From positions 186,001 to 250,000 of the forward strand of contig NZ_CANLYI010000001.1 in NCBI RefSeq assembly GCF_947495255.1: a stretch of DNA of 64,000 bases, written 5' to 3'. This DNA comes from an uncultured Winogradskyella sp. Its GTDB lineage: Bacteria; Bacteroidota; Bacteroidia; Flavobacteriales; Flavobacteriaceae. Under the pieces are notes generated by a model. That model worked only from the letters and a program-made list of their open reading frames with translations. It searched no databases and was not told the DNA's origin. Shown piece after piece: positions 55,858 through 64,000 of this stretch (positions are counted from its first letter, which is position 1; every line of letters begins with the position of its first letter). The translations under genes were made by a program, and so were the position numbers.

Positions 55858-56589
55858 TTAATTCTTATTCCTACCATTCTCATTGGGATATAAATCCATA
55901 ACTCTATCACTCTGAAAAACTTCTTTAGTATTAACATCAATAGCAGACAAACGGCCGTTAAAAGCAGCTCCTGTATCTATGTCCCAAACATTTACAGCAT
56001 TCATTGGTTCCGTTCTATTATAATTAAGTGTTGGTGTGTGACCAATATAAATTTCAGAATAGTGTTTTAACCTATTTGGATATAAGCTTGAATCTTTCTT
56101 AATACGTTTATCCATTGTGAATGCCATTTCCCAAAGTGTCCTATCAAAATAGAATATCTGTACATTATATTCTTTTTCTACACCATGCATAGAAGTAAAA
56201 CCTGCATGCACAAACAATCGGTTTTTAGCATCTATATGATACATCTCCATATCCTCAAAGAAATTAAGATGTGCTTTTTTATCATCTTCAGAAAAACCAT
56301 TATAACTCTCTATTGTTTCTTTTCCACCATGTTGAAACCAAACATCATTTACAAAGCCTGAAGCTAACCATTGCTCACACCAAGCATCGTGATTACCTTT
56401 TATGAAAACACAATTATTAACCTTTGAAAGGTCAATTAAATATTGAATAACTTGTGCAGATTCACTCCAACCATCAACATAATCACCAAGAAATATTAAT
56501 GTATCATCTTTTGCCACACCAGCTCTTTCTAAAAGTTGAGTTAAGGCCTTAAATCCTCCGTGAATATCTCCGATTACTAGTGTACGCAT
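55858..56589 (-). CDS. metallophosphoesterase (serine/threonine phosphatase / ApaH-like)
   Basis: 243 residues with the full calcineurin-like motif set: GDIHGGFKAL, GDYVDGWSES, GNHDAWC, a His in VHAGF, and GHTPT. Cytosolic. The substrate could be a phosphoprotein or a dinucleoside polyphosphate. It is the last gene of the leftward six-gene unit, 37 bp after the barrel gene, and converges with the ArsS operon. Confidence 0.9.
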   Translation of the reverse strand: MRTLVIGDIHGGFKALTQLLERAGVAKDDTLIFLGDYVDGWSESAQVIQYLIDLSKVNNCVFIKGNHDAWCEQWLASGFVNDVWFQHGGKETIESYNGFSEDDKKAHLNFFEDMEMYHIDAKNRLFVHAGFTSMHGVEKEYNVQIFYFDRTLWEMAFTMDKRIKKDSSLYPNRLKHYSEIYIGHTPTLNYNRTEPMNAVNVWDIDTGAAFNGRLSAIDVNTKEVFQSDRVMDLYPNENGRNKN

Positions 56590-56626
56590 ACGTTAATTTA
56601 TTTATAAATGATAGTGAAATTTTTCA

Positions 56627-57889
56627 CTAAAAATACTGACCAATACCAAAAACCAAACCTTGTGTTGCATCTGGAGTAATGCCTATACCATAATCAATTC
56701 TAAAAATAGCATTGAAGATTTTTTTATGAATAAAACGAAGTCCTAAACCTGGATAAACACGGATGTTTTCAGAATGACCAAAGTCACCAAAATCACCTCC
56801 GGGATTTCTCCAAGATCCAGCATCTACAAATGCATTTCCTTGCAGAGCAAACCAATTCTTATCACATAACGTATAACGGTATTCTGTATTTAAAACAATA
56901 GCAGCTGTGCCTCTATCAATAGTATTACCGACACCTCTAAGATTAACGTTATTATCTACAGAAAAAGGCGCAAAAGGTGTATCGTTATTAGTTGCAATAC
57001 CTAACCTTAATCTACTTGCCCAATTACCTTTTAGCCCAAAGCGTTTAAAGTATTGAAAGTCGTTCCACCCAATTAAAAAACCAGGCAGTCTGGCATCATC
57101 TCTAGAATGTACATATTGAAAATTAAACAGACTTCTAAAACCTTCAATATACTGATAATCATAATTGAGATTATTGTACTCATAAACGAGTTTATAGAGC
57201 ATCTTCTTCACCACTAATTCTTGAGGTACATTTGGGTTTGTTGCTCCAAATTTATATTGGTAATCTTCTGTAAAATAATTTACACCAAGCTCAAAACGGT
57301 TAGAAAAATTTAATTGATAAAGACCTAAAATCTCGAATGATTCATTGTTATATCTATAATCTGCCGTTGTACCATCAAAAAAAACAGGTTCTTGGGTGGT
57401 TAAATCTTGGTAATTTATAGCCAAACCTAAAGACCTACTAAACAAATATGGTGCTCTAAAATTCACAGCATAAGAACTATAAACATCCTTTTGGTAAAAG
57501 CCTCCGAAGATCATATTCTGACCTAATAAATTGAATTCATACAATCCTAATCGGTATGCAAATTCATCATTATTTGTGGTATAAACATTTACTGAGGGTA
57601 TTATTGTAAAGTTCTCTTCTATATTGTAAAAAACATTGAATTCGTTTGATACATCAGTTGGAAAAACCTGATAATACGCATGTGCAATAGATGGCAACAG
57701 TTTAAGGAGTCTTATATCCTCTTCTATTACAGAAGAATCTAATGCAACACCTGATTTAATATTGGAGATTTTTTTTACAAATGAAGACTTTAATTTTTTA
57801 TTCCCTTGAATCTTAAGGTCAGCGACTTTATTTTGCGAAAAAACAGAAGTACAAAAGCTTAAGAAAATCAGGATAATAATGCGGTTCAT
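56627..57889 (-). CDS. BamA/D15-type outer-membrane barrel with one POTRA-like domain
   Basis: About 420 residues. Signal peptide (MNRIIILIFLSFCTSVFSQ), one POTRA-like domain (ADLKIQGNKKLKSSFVKK to about residue 85), then a surface-antigen barrel with the NLRGVGNT motif and a final aromatic (GQYF). Shorter than BamA, closer to single-POTRA TamA/patatin-associated barrels. The frame opens at 57928, but Met14 at 57889 starts the signal peptide and gives a 4-bp ATGA overlap with the upstream gene, so it is preferred. Confidence 0.85.
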   Translation of the reverse strand: MNRIIILIFLSFCTSVFSQNKVADLKIQGNKKLKSSFVKKISNIKSGVALDSSVIEEDIRLLKLLPSIAHAYYQVFPTDVSNEFNVFYNIEENFTIIPSVNVYTTNNDEFAYRLGLYEFNLLGQNMIFGGFYQKDVYSSYAVNFRAPYLFSRSLGLAINYQDLTTQEPVFFDGTTADYRYNNESFEILGLYQLNFSNRFELGVNYFTEDYQYKFGATNPNVPQELVVKKMLYKLVYEYNNLNYDYQYIEGFRSLFNFQYVHSRDDARLPGFLIGWNDFQYFKRFGLKGNWASRLRLGIATNNDTPFAPFSVDNNVNLRGVGNTIDRGTAAIVLNTEYRYTLCDKNWFALQGNAFVDAGSWRNPGGDFGDFGHSENIRVYPGLGLRFIHKKIFNAIFRIDYGIGITPDATQGLVFGIGQYF

Positions 57890-58626
57890 TCTATTGTAAA
57901 TTGAGAAACAAATATTTCGTTTATCCAATTATCAGCACTCACATCCATTATTGTCATTTTGTAATCTTCACCCAAAACTAAGTTAGGAGGTGTTCCGTTA
58001 GTAATATTTAAAACGACGTTGGATGTATCGTAATATTGAAATTGAGTTTCAAAAGTATAAGTTCCTGATATTAAATCATCATCAATTGTAGATAATACTT
58101 CAAAAAAGATGGCATTATTGACTTCCGAATTCACATTCCAGCTAAAAAAAGGCATTTGTGCTTCTTCCTGATTTATATTAATCTGATTTGAATATAACGT
58201 AGACTGCGTCAGGTTTTTAATTCGTATTGGGTTAGATAATTTAATCTCATCACCTATTTGAAAAGAGACAATAAACCAGCGTTCTGAATCAAAATCACCT
58301 ACAAACTTTCGTAAATAACCATTAAACACAGCGACATCATCTAGAAATAAGCGATTGTAATTTATAAAATCATTGGGATTAATGTCACTAGAACTTGTTT
58401 CGTATAACCTATAATTGGTTGCACCATCTTTTGGATAAAAGAAAATTTCAATTATGTCTGTATTGTCAATGGTATTGCCAGCACAAGCTATAACGGCTCC
58501 GTTCTCAACAGTACGTTCTTCGATATAATTTATTAAAGATTCAGATTGATTAATTAAAGTATTAGCATCATCAGTTGAGCAAGATGATAACAAAAGTGAG
58601 ACTAAAATGTACTTTAATTTTTTCAT
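57886..58626 (-). CDS. hypothetical lipoprotein, 246 residues
   Basis: Not recognised. Lipobox Cys16 in SLLLSSCSTDD; the rest is beta-rich and looks like one or two Ig-like or jelly-roll domains. It overlaps the genes on both sides by 4 bp (ATGA), so it belongs to a tightly coupled trio with the glycoside hydrolase and the D15-type barrel. It probably sits at the outer membrane as an accessory of one of them. Confidence 0.7.
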   Translation of the reverse strand: MKKLKYILVSLLLSSCSTDDANTLINQSESLINYIEERTVENGAVIACAGNTIDNTDIIEIFFYPKDGATNYRLYETSSSDINPNDFINYNRLFLDDVAVFNGYLRKFVGDFDSERWFIVSFQIGDEIKLSNPIRIKNLTQSTLYSNQININQEEAQMPFFSWNVNSEVNNAIFFEVLSTIDDDLISGTYTFETQFQYYDTSNVVLNITNGTPPNLVLGEDYKMTIMDVSADNWINEIFVSQFTIE

Positions 58627-59630
58627 TCTTCCTTTTTATAATATTGCCTTATTACGTCTTCCGCAGGTTTGTTCTGTGGTGTAAATCTTGAATTATTTTC
58701 ACCTCCTACTTCATCATGTTTATGAAACCATTTCCAAATAAAACCACCAGCAAACCATGGTTCTTTCCAAAAGGTTTCAAATAATGCTTTAGTTGTATTG
58801 ACTTGAGCATCGAGATTAACCACATCCATTGCTATGTCTGAAACCCAAGGTTCTCTGCCTGAAAAATCTACACTTCTATAACCATATTCCGTGAACAAAA
58901 CAGGCTTATTATAAGTCTCTGACAATTTTGTAATAATCGGTTTATGCGCTTTCCAACCTTCTATACATTCTTCATAAGTTGGCGTTTTTTGATTGCTAAC
59001 AGGGAAATACGCATCTATTCCAATATAATCTAATTGCTCCCAAAAAGGTGTACGTTTAAACTCATCCCAATTTGCGGCATAAGTGAGTTTACCAGAATAA
59101 ATGGTTTTTATTTCTTTTATTAAATCTGTCCAATATTGCGGTCTATGCTTTACAAACAATTCTAATTCTGTACCTATACAAAGAATTTCGGCATTTACTT
59201 CTTGAGCCAATTTGGTGTATTCTAAGATAAAACTGGTATAAGAATCTTCTAATGCTTTCCAGTTCTCTTCAGTAGACATTTTAATAAGACCTGTAAATTC
59301 ACCTTTCCAAACCCAAATTTGAGGCTTAATCATTACTTTAATACCTTTCTTTCTAAGCTCTTCAATATATTGTTTTGATCCTGGTTTAGTTTCACCAAAC
59401 CATTGTCTGTCTGTATTATGATTAATCTCAGGATGGTCTAAGTTTTTAATAAAACCAAATGGCATTACTGCAGCAAAATTGGCATTGACCTTAACCACAG
59501 GATTTACATGTGACTCGTCAATAATATCTCTTGAAGCAACAAAGCTTACACCATTAATTTTATTGGTCTGAGTTTCACAAGACTGTAGTCCAAAAATTGA
59601 TAAAAGAAACAAGAGTTTAAATGTCTTCAT
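58623..59630 (-). CDS. GH113-like glycoside hydrolase lipoprotein
   Basis: 335 residues with lipobox Cys18 (GLQSC). A (beta/alpha)8 hydrolase of clan A. The acid/base candidate is Glu155 in CIGTELELF and the nucleophile Glu248 in LFTEYGYRS, a pattern seen in GH113 beta-mannanases and relatives. Many Trp residues (WVWKGEF, FIWKWFHKH) line a sugar cleft. The substrate is not certain. It is followed with a 4-bp overlap by the lipoprotein gene. Confidence 0.8.
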   Translation of the reverse strand: MKTFKLLFLLSIFGLQSCETQTNKINGVSFVASRDIIDESHVNPVVKVNANFAAVMPFGFIKNLDHPEINHNTDRQWFGETKPGSKQYIEELRKKGIKVMIKPQIWVWKGEFTGLIKMSTEENWKALEDSYTSFILEYTKLAQEVNAEILCIGTELELFVKHRPQYWTDLIKEIKTIYSGKLTYAANWDEFKRTPFWEQLDYIGIDAYFPVSNQKTPTYEECIEGWKAHKPIITKLSETYNKPVLFTEYGYRSVDFSGREPWVSDIAMDVVNLDAQVNTTKALFETFWKEPWFAGGFIWKWFHKHDEVGGENNSRFTPQNKPAEDVIRQYYKKEE

Positions 59631-59664
59631 ATAAAATATTAAACTTCTAATTTAATACAATTCT

Positions 59665-60579
59665 TTACAACAAAGCTCTTAAACCGATACTGAAAGTTTC
59701 ACCTAAACCTTGAAAGTTATTTCCTCGTACAAATTTTCCGTATGAGGCTTCAATATTTAAAACATCTGTTAACTGGTATTTTCCGCCAAATCCTAATTGC
59801 GTATAATTTTGTTCAAAATTATTACCAAGGTCAATTAAAAAAGCTTGTTGAGCATTTACAAATAAAGTAGATTTACTCGATGGAAAGTAGCTTAAAAAAG
59901 CACTTAGAGGTAAAAACATACTATTATTTGCAAAACGTTCACCAGAATTTTCTGTTAATGCATCTGCATCACTTTGATTTTCTCCAAAATTAAAACCAAA
60001 ATCTGCTTCTGTGAATATTTGCCAATCGCCACCTCCAAAAGTTTTGTCGTAGAAAAATTTAGTTTCCCAAAATGTACTCCTTTTATCTAAATAAGCAGGT
60101 ACAGCTTCATCTTTAAAAACAGGTAGATATAGTGAACTCGTAAAAGAAAAATTAGGAACACTTGCAAAAGGTTGCACTCTAATAGATGGTGCAATTGTTG
60201 TCAAACCGCTTCGAGAATCTACACCATTATTTTTAAAATCAAATACACTAAGTGCATTTTGACCACCATAATTATTTGCTCTTACTTGAAAAATAAAACC
60301 TACGTTTATTCTAGAATTATTACTTACACCTGTATAAATCTCTGTTGTATTTGTAAAAAAGTTTTGTCTGTCAATAGTAAAAGATTCACCAGTACCTGCA
60401 CCTGTTTGCTTTGTTTGCGTATACAAACTATTAAAAAACTTAATATCCCATTGCCCTTTGCTCAATAGCTTTGAAGGTGTAAATTCTTGTACGTTACTTT
60501 TCTTTTGAGTTCCTTCTTCTTGCGAAAACCCTAGAAATGTGACCATCATTGCTACGATTGCTAAACTAATTTTTTTCAT
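59665..60579 (-). CDS. outer-membrane beta-barrel protein, family not identified
   Basis: 304 residues with a signal peptide ending near FLGFSQ and a beta-barrel-like sequence with alternating aromatic residues and a C-terminal LRALL. Paralogous in style, not in sequence, to the porin at 17538. It lies 34 bp upstream of the hydrolase gene in the same operon. Confidence 0.7.
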   Translation of the reverse strand: MKKISLAIVAMMVTFLGFSQEEGTQKKSNVQEFTPSKLLSKGQWDIKFFNSLYTQTKQTGAGTGESFTIDRQNFFTNTTEIYTGVSNNSRINVGFIFQVRANNYGGQNALSVFDFKNNGVDSRSGLTTIAPSIRVQPFASVPNFSFTSSLYLPVFKDEAVPAYLDKRSTFWETKFFYDKTFGGGDWQIFTEADFGFNFGENQSDADALTENSGERFANNSMFLPLSAFLSYFPSSKSTLFVNAQQAFLIDLGNNFEQNYTQLGFGGKYQLTDVLNIEASYGKFVRGNNFQGLGETFSIGLRALL

Positions 60580-60607
60580 TGCTTTTTTTTAGTTGATTAG
60601 TATTAAA

Positions 60608-61318
60608 TTATTGTTTGTTCAAATTCCAGTTATAAGTAAAATAAGTGAGCTTAAAATTTGAAGGAATTTTTTCTGTTCTATATTTATTTATAAAATCTAT
60701 TTCCGTGATGCCATTCATAGTAAAATCTTCCTTATACCATTTCATAATTTCAGAAGCTTCAACTTTTTTCTTCTTTGTATTCACTTTTAAGAAATTTCCG
60801 TTTAAGGCTTTAATCGTTTGACTTTCTAACTGAGCCTCTACTTTGTTTGGCATATAAGCTTCATTAATTAGAGGAGGGCAACCAATAGCACCGCAGACCA
60901 AGACAAAATGAAAACGTGCATCTTTAAATTTTGCTCTCAATAATTTATGTTCAATATCGTTAAGAGTAATTTCTTTTCCACCTAGACTATAAGTTGTTCT
61001 ATCGAAAAAACCAGACGTATCTAGAGGTGATTTTGTTGGGTAATTATCTATAATTCCTTTAATCACCGAAATATTATAGGCATTAATCCAAAAGGATTTA
61101 TAGTTATTAGCATCTGTTACCTTAACTGCAATACCATCGGCTATTTTTAATAGTTCATCTAACTCTGATTGATTCTTTTTTATAGTCGTGTAATCTACCT
61201 TTCCGTTAGCAACATGCTTTTCTAAAAATGAATTAGTTTGTGTAAAAAAGAAATCTAAGTCTTGTGCAGTAGCACTAAAAGTGATTAAAAACGCGATTAA
61301 AAAACTGTATACTTTCAT
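60608..61318 (-). CDS. DUF547 domain protein with signal peptide
   Basis: 236 residues. Signal peptide (FLITFSATAQ), then almost only a DUF547 domain: FWINAYNISVIKGI, LNDIEHKLLR and HFVLVCGAIGCPPL. Shares the core with the lipoprotein at 54098 but lacks the linker and lipobox. First gene of the leftward six-gene envelope operon, 28 bp before the barrel gene. The 204-bp gap to the divergent oxidoreductase is A/T-rich and holds no gene. Confidence 0.88.
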   Translation of the reverse strand: MKVYSFLIAFLITFSATAQDLDFFFTQTNSFLEKHVANGKVDYTTIKKNQSELDELLKIADGIAVKVTDANNYKSFWINAYNISVIKGIIDNYPTKSPLDTSGFFDRTTYSLGGKEITLNDIEHKLLRAKFKDARFHFVLVCGAIGCPPLINEAYMPNKVEAQLESQTIKALNGNFLKVNTKKKKVEASEIMKWYKEDFTMNGITEIDFINKYRTEKIPSNFKLTYFTYNWNLNKQ

Positions 61319-61522
61319 AAAAATGAGTCCTATTTTATTAATTTAATAATCTTTCTGTCGCACATAAATTCTAACACTTACAACTATGTAAAAAAAAATA
61401 AAACAACAGAAATACTATAAACCTTACAAGGGATCTCCTATTTAAATTCTTTCTAAATTAAATAGATTCTTTAAGTTCTTACCTTTAGCTTCGACAGACC
61501 ACTTAACTAACAATTAAAAACC

Positions 61523-62827
61523 ATGGACCACATCGTTATAATAGGCAACGGAATTTCTGGCGTTACATTAGCAAGGCATATTCGTAAACTTTCTGATAAA
61601 AAAATCACCATTATCTCAGCTGAAACAGATTATTTCTTTTCGCGTACAGCTTTAATGTATGTGTACATGGGACACATGAAGTTTGAACACACGCAACCTT
61701 ATGAAAATTGGTTTTGGAAAAAAAACAGAATCGAACTGAAAAAAGGTTATGTAAAAAACGTCTGTACAAAATCCAAAACCCTTCATTTTGACAAAGGGGA
61801 AACCATGCCATATGATAAATTAATTATTGCCACTGGCAGCAAACCGAATAAATTTGGTTGGCCAGGACAAGAATCAAATGGTGTTATGGGAATGTATCAT
61901 AAACAAGATTTAGAGAATCTTGAAAAGCATGCTCCAAACAAAGATGTTTGTAAACGTGCCGTTATTGTTGGTGGTGGTTTAATAGGCATTGAATTAGCTG
62001 AAATGCTGAATTCTAGAAAAATACCAGTAACATTTTTGGTTAGAGAAGACAGTTTTTGGAATGGTGTTTTACCTGAAGGTGAAAGCGAAATGATTAACAG
62101 ACACATTAAAAATCATCATATAGATTTGAGGCTTTCTACAAATTTGAAAGAAATAAAATCGGACGAAAACGGAAACGTAAAGTCCATTATTATTGAAGAA
62201 ACCGGAGAAGAAATAGCATGTAATGTCGTTGGCTTAACAGCAGGAGTAACACCAAATATCGATTTCTTAAAAGATTCTGAAATTGAATTAGGACGAGGCG
62301 TCAAAGTCAATCGTTTTTTAGAAACTAACATAAAAGACGTCTATGCTATTGGTGATTGTGCAGAACAACATGAAGCTATAGGAAATAGAAGACCAATTGA
62401 AGCCGTTTGGTACACAGGCAGAATGATGGGAGAAACCTTAGCACAAACCATTTGCGGAAATAAAATTGAATACAAACCAGGACATTGGTTTAACTCTGCA
62501 AAGTTTTTAGATATAGAATATCAAACCTATGGTTGGGTATTTGGTGTAAGAGGTCGTCCAGAATACGAAAAACATTTTCATTGGAAACATAGTGATGATA
62601 CAAAATGTATCACTGTAGCTTACAATAAAGACACCAACGAATTTCTAGGCATCAATACTTTTGGAATTAGAATGCGACATGAAACATTTGATAAATGGTT
62701 AACAGAAAAACGGAATGTTGATTATGTAATAAACCATCTCTCTGAAGCTAATTTTGACCCAGAATTTTATTCAAAATTCGAAAATGATATCCTTTCTACT
62801 TACAATAACCAACTACAAACCGCTTAA
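61523..62827 (+). CDS. FAD/NAD(P)-dependent oxidoreductase (pyridine nucleotide-disulfide family)
   Basis: 434 residues. FAD motif VIIGNGISGVTLARHI at 4-19, the middle ATGSKPNKFGWPG, NAD motif VIVGGGLIGIELAEML and C-terminal FAD motif VYAIGDCAE. It resembles the NADH-dependent rubredoxin/nitrite reductase flavin module. No redox-active CxxxxC is present. It lies 2 bp before the 4Fe-4S membrane-protein gene, so the two probably form one electron-transfer system. Confidence 0.88.
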   Translation: MDHIVIIGNGISGVTLARHIRKLSDKKITIISAETDYFFSRTALMYVYMGHMKFEHTQPYENWFWKKNRIELKKGYVKNVCTKSKTLHFDKGETMPYDKLIIATGSKPNKFGWPGQESNGVMGMYHKQDLENLEKHAPNKDVCKRAVIVGGGLIGIELAEMLNSRKIPVTFLVREDSFWNGVLPEGESEMINRHIKNHHIDLRLSTNLKEIKSDENGNVKSIIIEETGEEIACNVVGLTAGVTPNIDFLKDSEIELGRGVKVNRFLETNIKDVYAIGDCAEQHEAIGNRRPIEAVWYTGRMMGETLAQTICGNKIEYKPGHWFNSAKFLDIEYQTYGWVFGVRGRPEYEKHFHWKHSDDTKCITVAYNKDTNEFLGINTFGIRMRHETFDKWLTEKRNVDYVINHLSEANFDPEFYSKFENDILSTYNNQLQTA

Positions 62828-62829
62828 TT

Positions 62830-64000
62830 ATGAGTAACAAAATAAATCATAGCATGTCTTTAGCTAAACCAGATGCTGTAGACATTTCTAACAAACAAAA
62901 AATAGCACTTGCAGTTGGTGTTATAGGGTTATTCGTATTAGTCCTAGCATTATTCAATACCAATTTTCCCAATAAAGCAGTTTTCTTATCACTTTCATTA
63001 GGTTTAATTATTGTTGGCATCGTCGTGTATGCAAGAGATGCCTACCTCAACAAATTAGAAGGTATAAAAAATGATGGTGTTTGGTTTAAATCCATTTCAT
63101 CTCGTGGTATTTGGGGTTGGATTGTTGGTATTATTCTAACCACATTTTATATCGTTCTTTATTTCTTTCCAAAATATTTAGGATTAGGCTCAGATGGTGA
63201 AGCTAACTCAGGCTTAATTGGTTTATTTGACCCATTGAGTCAGCTATTAAGTGGAAGAAATGCAAGTCAGTGGTTTGTTTATGGGACACTTTATACTGTT
63301 GCGATTTTAGCTTTTGGATATAAATTTATGCTTAAATACAGACACAATCGTTATCAGCAATTGCGAACGGTTTCAGTGATGTTTTTTCAATTAGGCTTCG
63401 CTTTTCTGATTCCAGAATTTATGTATGTAATGAATAACGATTTACCTTACTATGATTTAAAATCTATGTGGCCTCTTAACTATTATATTTTTGATGAATG
63501 GTCTGTAAACGGATTCCTATCTAATGGTAATATTGGCTTAGCTTTAATTCTGTTTGGTATTATTTCAATCTTTGTTATCTCACCTATATTAACTTACAAA
63601 TATGGAAAACGTTGGTACTGTTCTTGGGTTTGTGGTTGTGGTGGCTTAGCAGAAACTGCTGGAGATTCTTTTAGACAATTATCCTCAAAAAAGATGTCGG
63701 CATGGAAAATTGAACGTTGGTTAATACATACCGTTCTTGTCTTTTCTGTACTAATGACAACAGCAGTGATTTATACGTATTTAGGCTATGACAAAAATGA
63801 CTTTTGGCTTACTAGAGATGTTTTCATTGCTTTAGTTATTGGCTTTTTAACATTAGTATTTGCCGCTGTTATGTTTTTTAAAAGACAAGAACTCGGTAAA
63901 GATGCCAAATATGGAGCCATTGGTTTCTTTGTGGCAATTACCGTATTACTAGTGATGCATTTTACTGGCACAACTGAAAACCTTTTCTATGTAAAAGCAA
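62830..64000 (+). CDS. 4Fe-4S-type polytopic membrane protein (NapH/NosR-like), 3' end outside window
   Basis: 390 codons are in the window and the frame is still open at the end. About seven membrane spans are visible. A cysteine motif after a membrane span, WYCSWVCGCGGLAE at about residues 257-270, resembles the CxxxC start of NapH/NosR/CcoG membrane ferredoxin proteins (commonly CGWVCPLG). The next cysteines must lie outside the window. The start ATG at 62830 is 2 bp after the oxidoreductase stop. It may pass electrons from the cytosolic flavoprotein through the membrane. Confidence 0.8.
   Translation, partial: MSNKINHSMSLAKPDAVDISNKQKIALAVGVIGLFVLVLALFNTNFPNKAVFLSLSLGLIIVGIVVYARDAYLNKLEGIKNDGVWFKSISSRGIWGWIVGIILTTFYIVLYFFPKYLGLGSDGEANSGLIGLFDPLSQLLSGRNASQWFVYGTLYTVAILAFGYKFMLKYRHNRYQQLRTVSVMFFQLGFAFLIPEFMYVMNNDLPYYDLKSMWPLNYYIFDEWSVNGFLSNGNIGLALILFGIISIFVISPILTYKYGKRWYCSWVCGCGGLAETAGDSFRQLSSKKMSAWKIERWLIHTVLVFSVLMTTAVIYTYLGYDKNDFWLTRDVFIALVIGFLTLVFAAVMFFKRQELGKDAKYGAIGFFVAITVLLVMHFTGTTENLFYVKA

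Noticed and set aside
57890..57928. Earlier ATG for the D15-type barrel gene
   Set aside because: It would put 13 charged or polar residues before the signal peptide; Met at 57889 gives a clean signal peptide and an ATGA overlap.
1..64000. CRISPR arrays, tRNA or rRNA genes, insertion sequences and phage genes
   Set aside because: No regularly spaced direct repeats, cloverleaf or rRNA signature, transposase or phage-like protein was recognised on either strand.

Overview
The window is AT-rich chromosomal DNA from a member of the Bacteroidota, most likely a marine-type Flavobacteriaceae. The evidence is a SusC/SusD pair with a Bacteroidota-type lipobox, the arginine gene order with a carbamoyltransferase of the succinylornithine type, several families of intergenic palindromic repeats of the flavobacterial kind, and promoter -7 boxes of the form TAnnTTTG. 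No rRNA, tRNA, CRISPR array, insertion sequence or phage gene was recognised.

Layout. (1) 1-1453: 3' part of a GapN-type dehydrogenase, then about 425 bp of unexplained spacer. (2) 1879-10982: a complete arginine operon in the order GNAT acyltransferase, argG, argC, proC, argD, argF', argB, argE, argH. Three sequence classes of palindromic repeat sit at four of its gene junctions. (3) 11114-21779: nitrogen assimilation. gltBD runs leftward, and a beta-barrel porin, amt, PII (glnK) and a second amt run rightward. The porin-amt and glnK-amt units share the same palindrome-plus-promoter architecture. (4) 21905-28829: leftward leuA-leuC-leuD-leuB followed closely by ppc. (5) 28975-33254: a helical-repeat protein of unknown role, then a SAM-I riboswitch in front of metY and metX. 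(6) 33415-41062: purine oxidation, with guanine deaminase, the two xanthine dehydrogenase subunits and XdhC, plus an uncharacterised THEP1-like NTPase and membrane protein pair. (7) 41193-55814: an esterase, then a long rightward operon built around the arsenosugar radical SAM enzyme ArsS. (8) 55858-61318: a leftward six-gene cell-envelope operon. (9) 61523-64000: an FAD/NAD oxidoreductase and a 4Fe-4S membrane protein that runs off the window.

The most interesting part is region 7. It holds the known arsenosugar marker set: AhpD-like protein, ArsS, a TIGR04282-type transferase and a TIGR04283-type glycosyltransferase. Interleaved with these, in the same direction and with very short gaps or overlaps, are a SusC/SusD pair, a sodium:solute symporter, a phosphoesterase with degenerate metal sites, a rhodanese, a second CofC-like DUF2064 protein, a purine nucleoside/MTA phosphorylase-type enzyme, a membrane fatty-acid-hydroxylase-type protein and a DUF547 lipoprotein. 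I infer one route: ArsS makes an arsenic-carrying 5'-deoxyadenosine, the phosphorylase removes adenine, the CofC-like protein activates the arsenoribose phosphate and the glycosyltransferase places it. A dedicated outer- and inner-membrane uptake system is built into the same transcript. No arsenite methyltransferase gene is in the window.

A second notable point is a 102-bp palindromic repeat inserted in frame (34 codons) inside the TIGR04283 glycosyltransferase gene. A related copy of the same repeat lies intergenically at about 33.9 kb.
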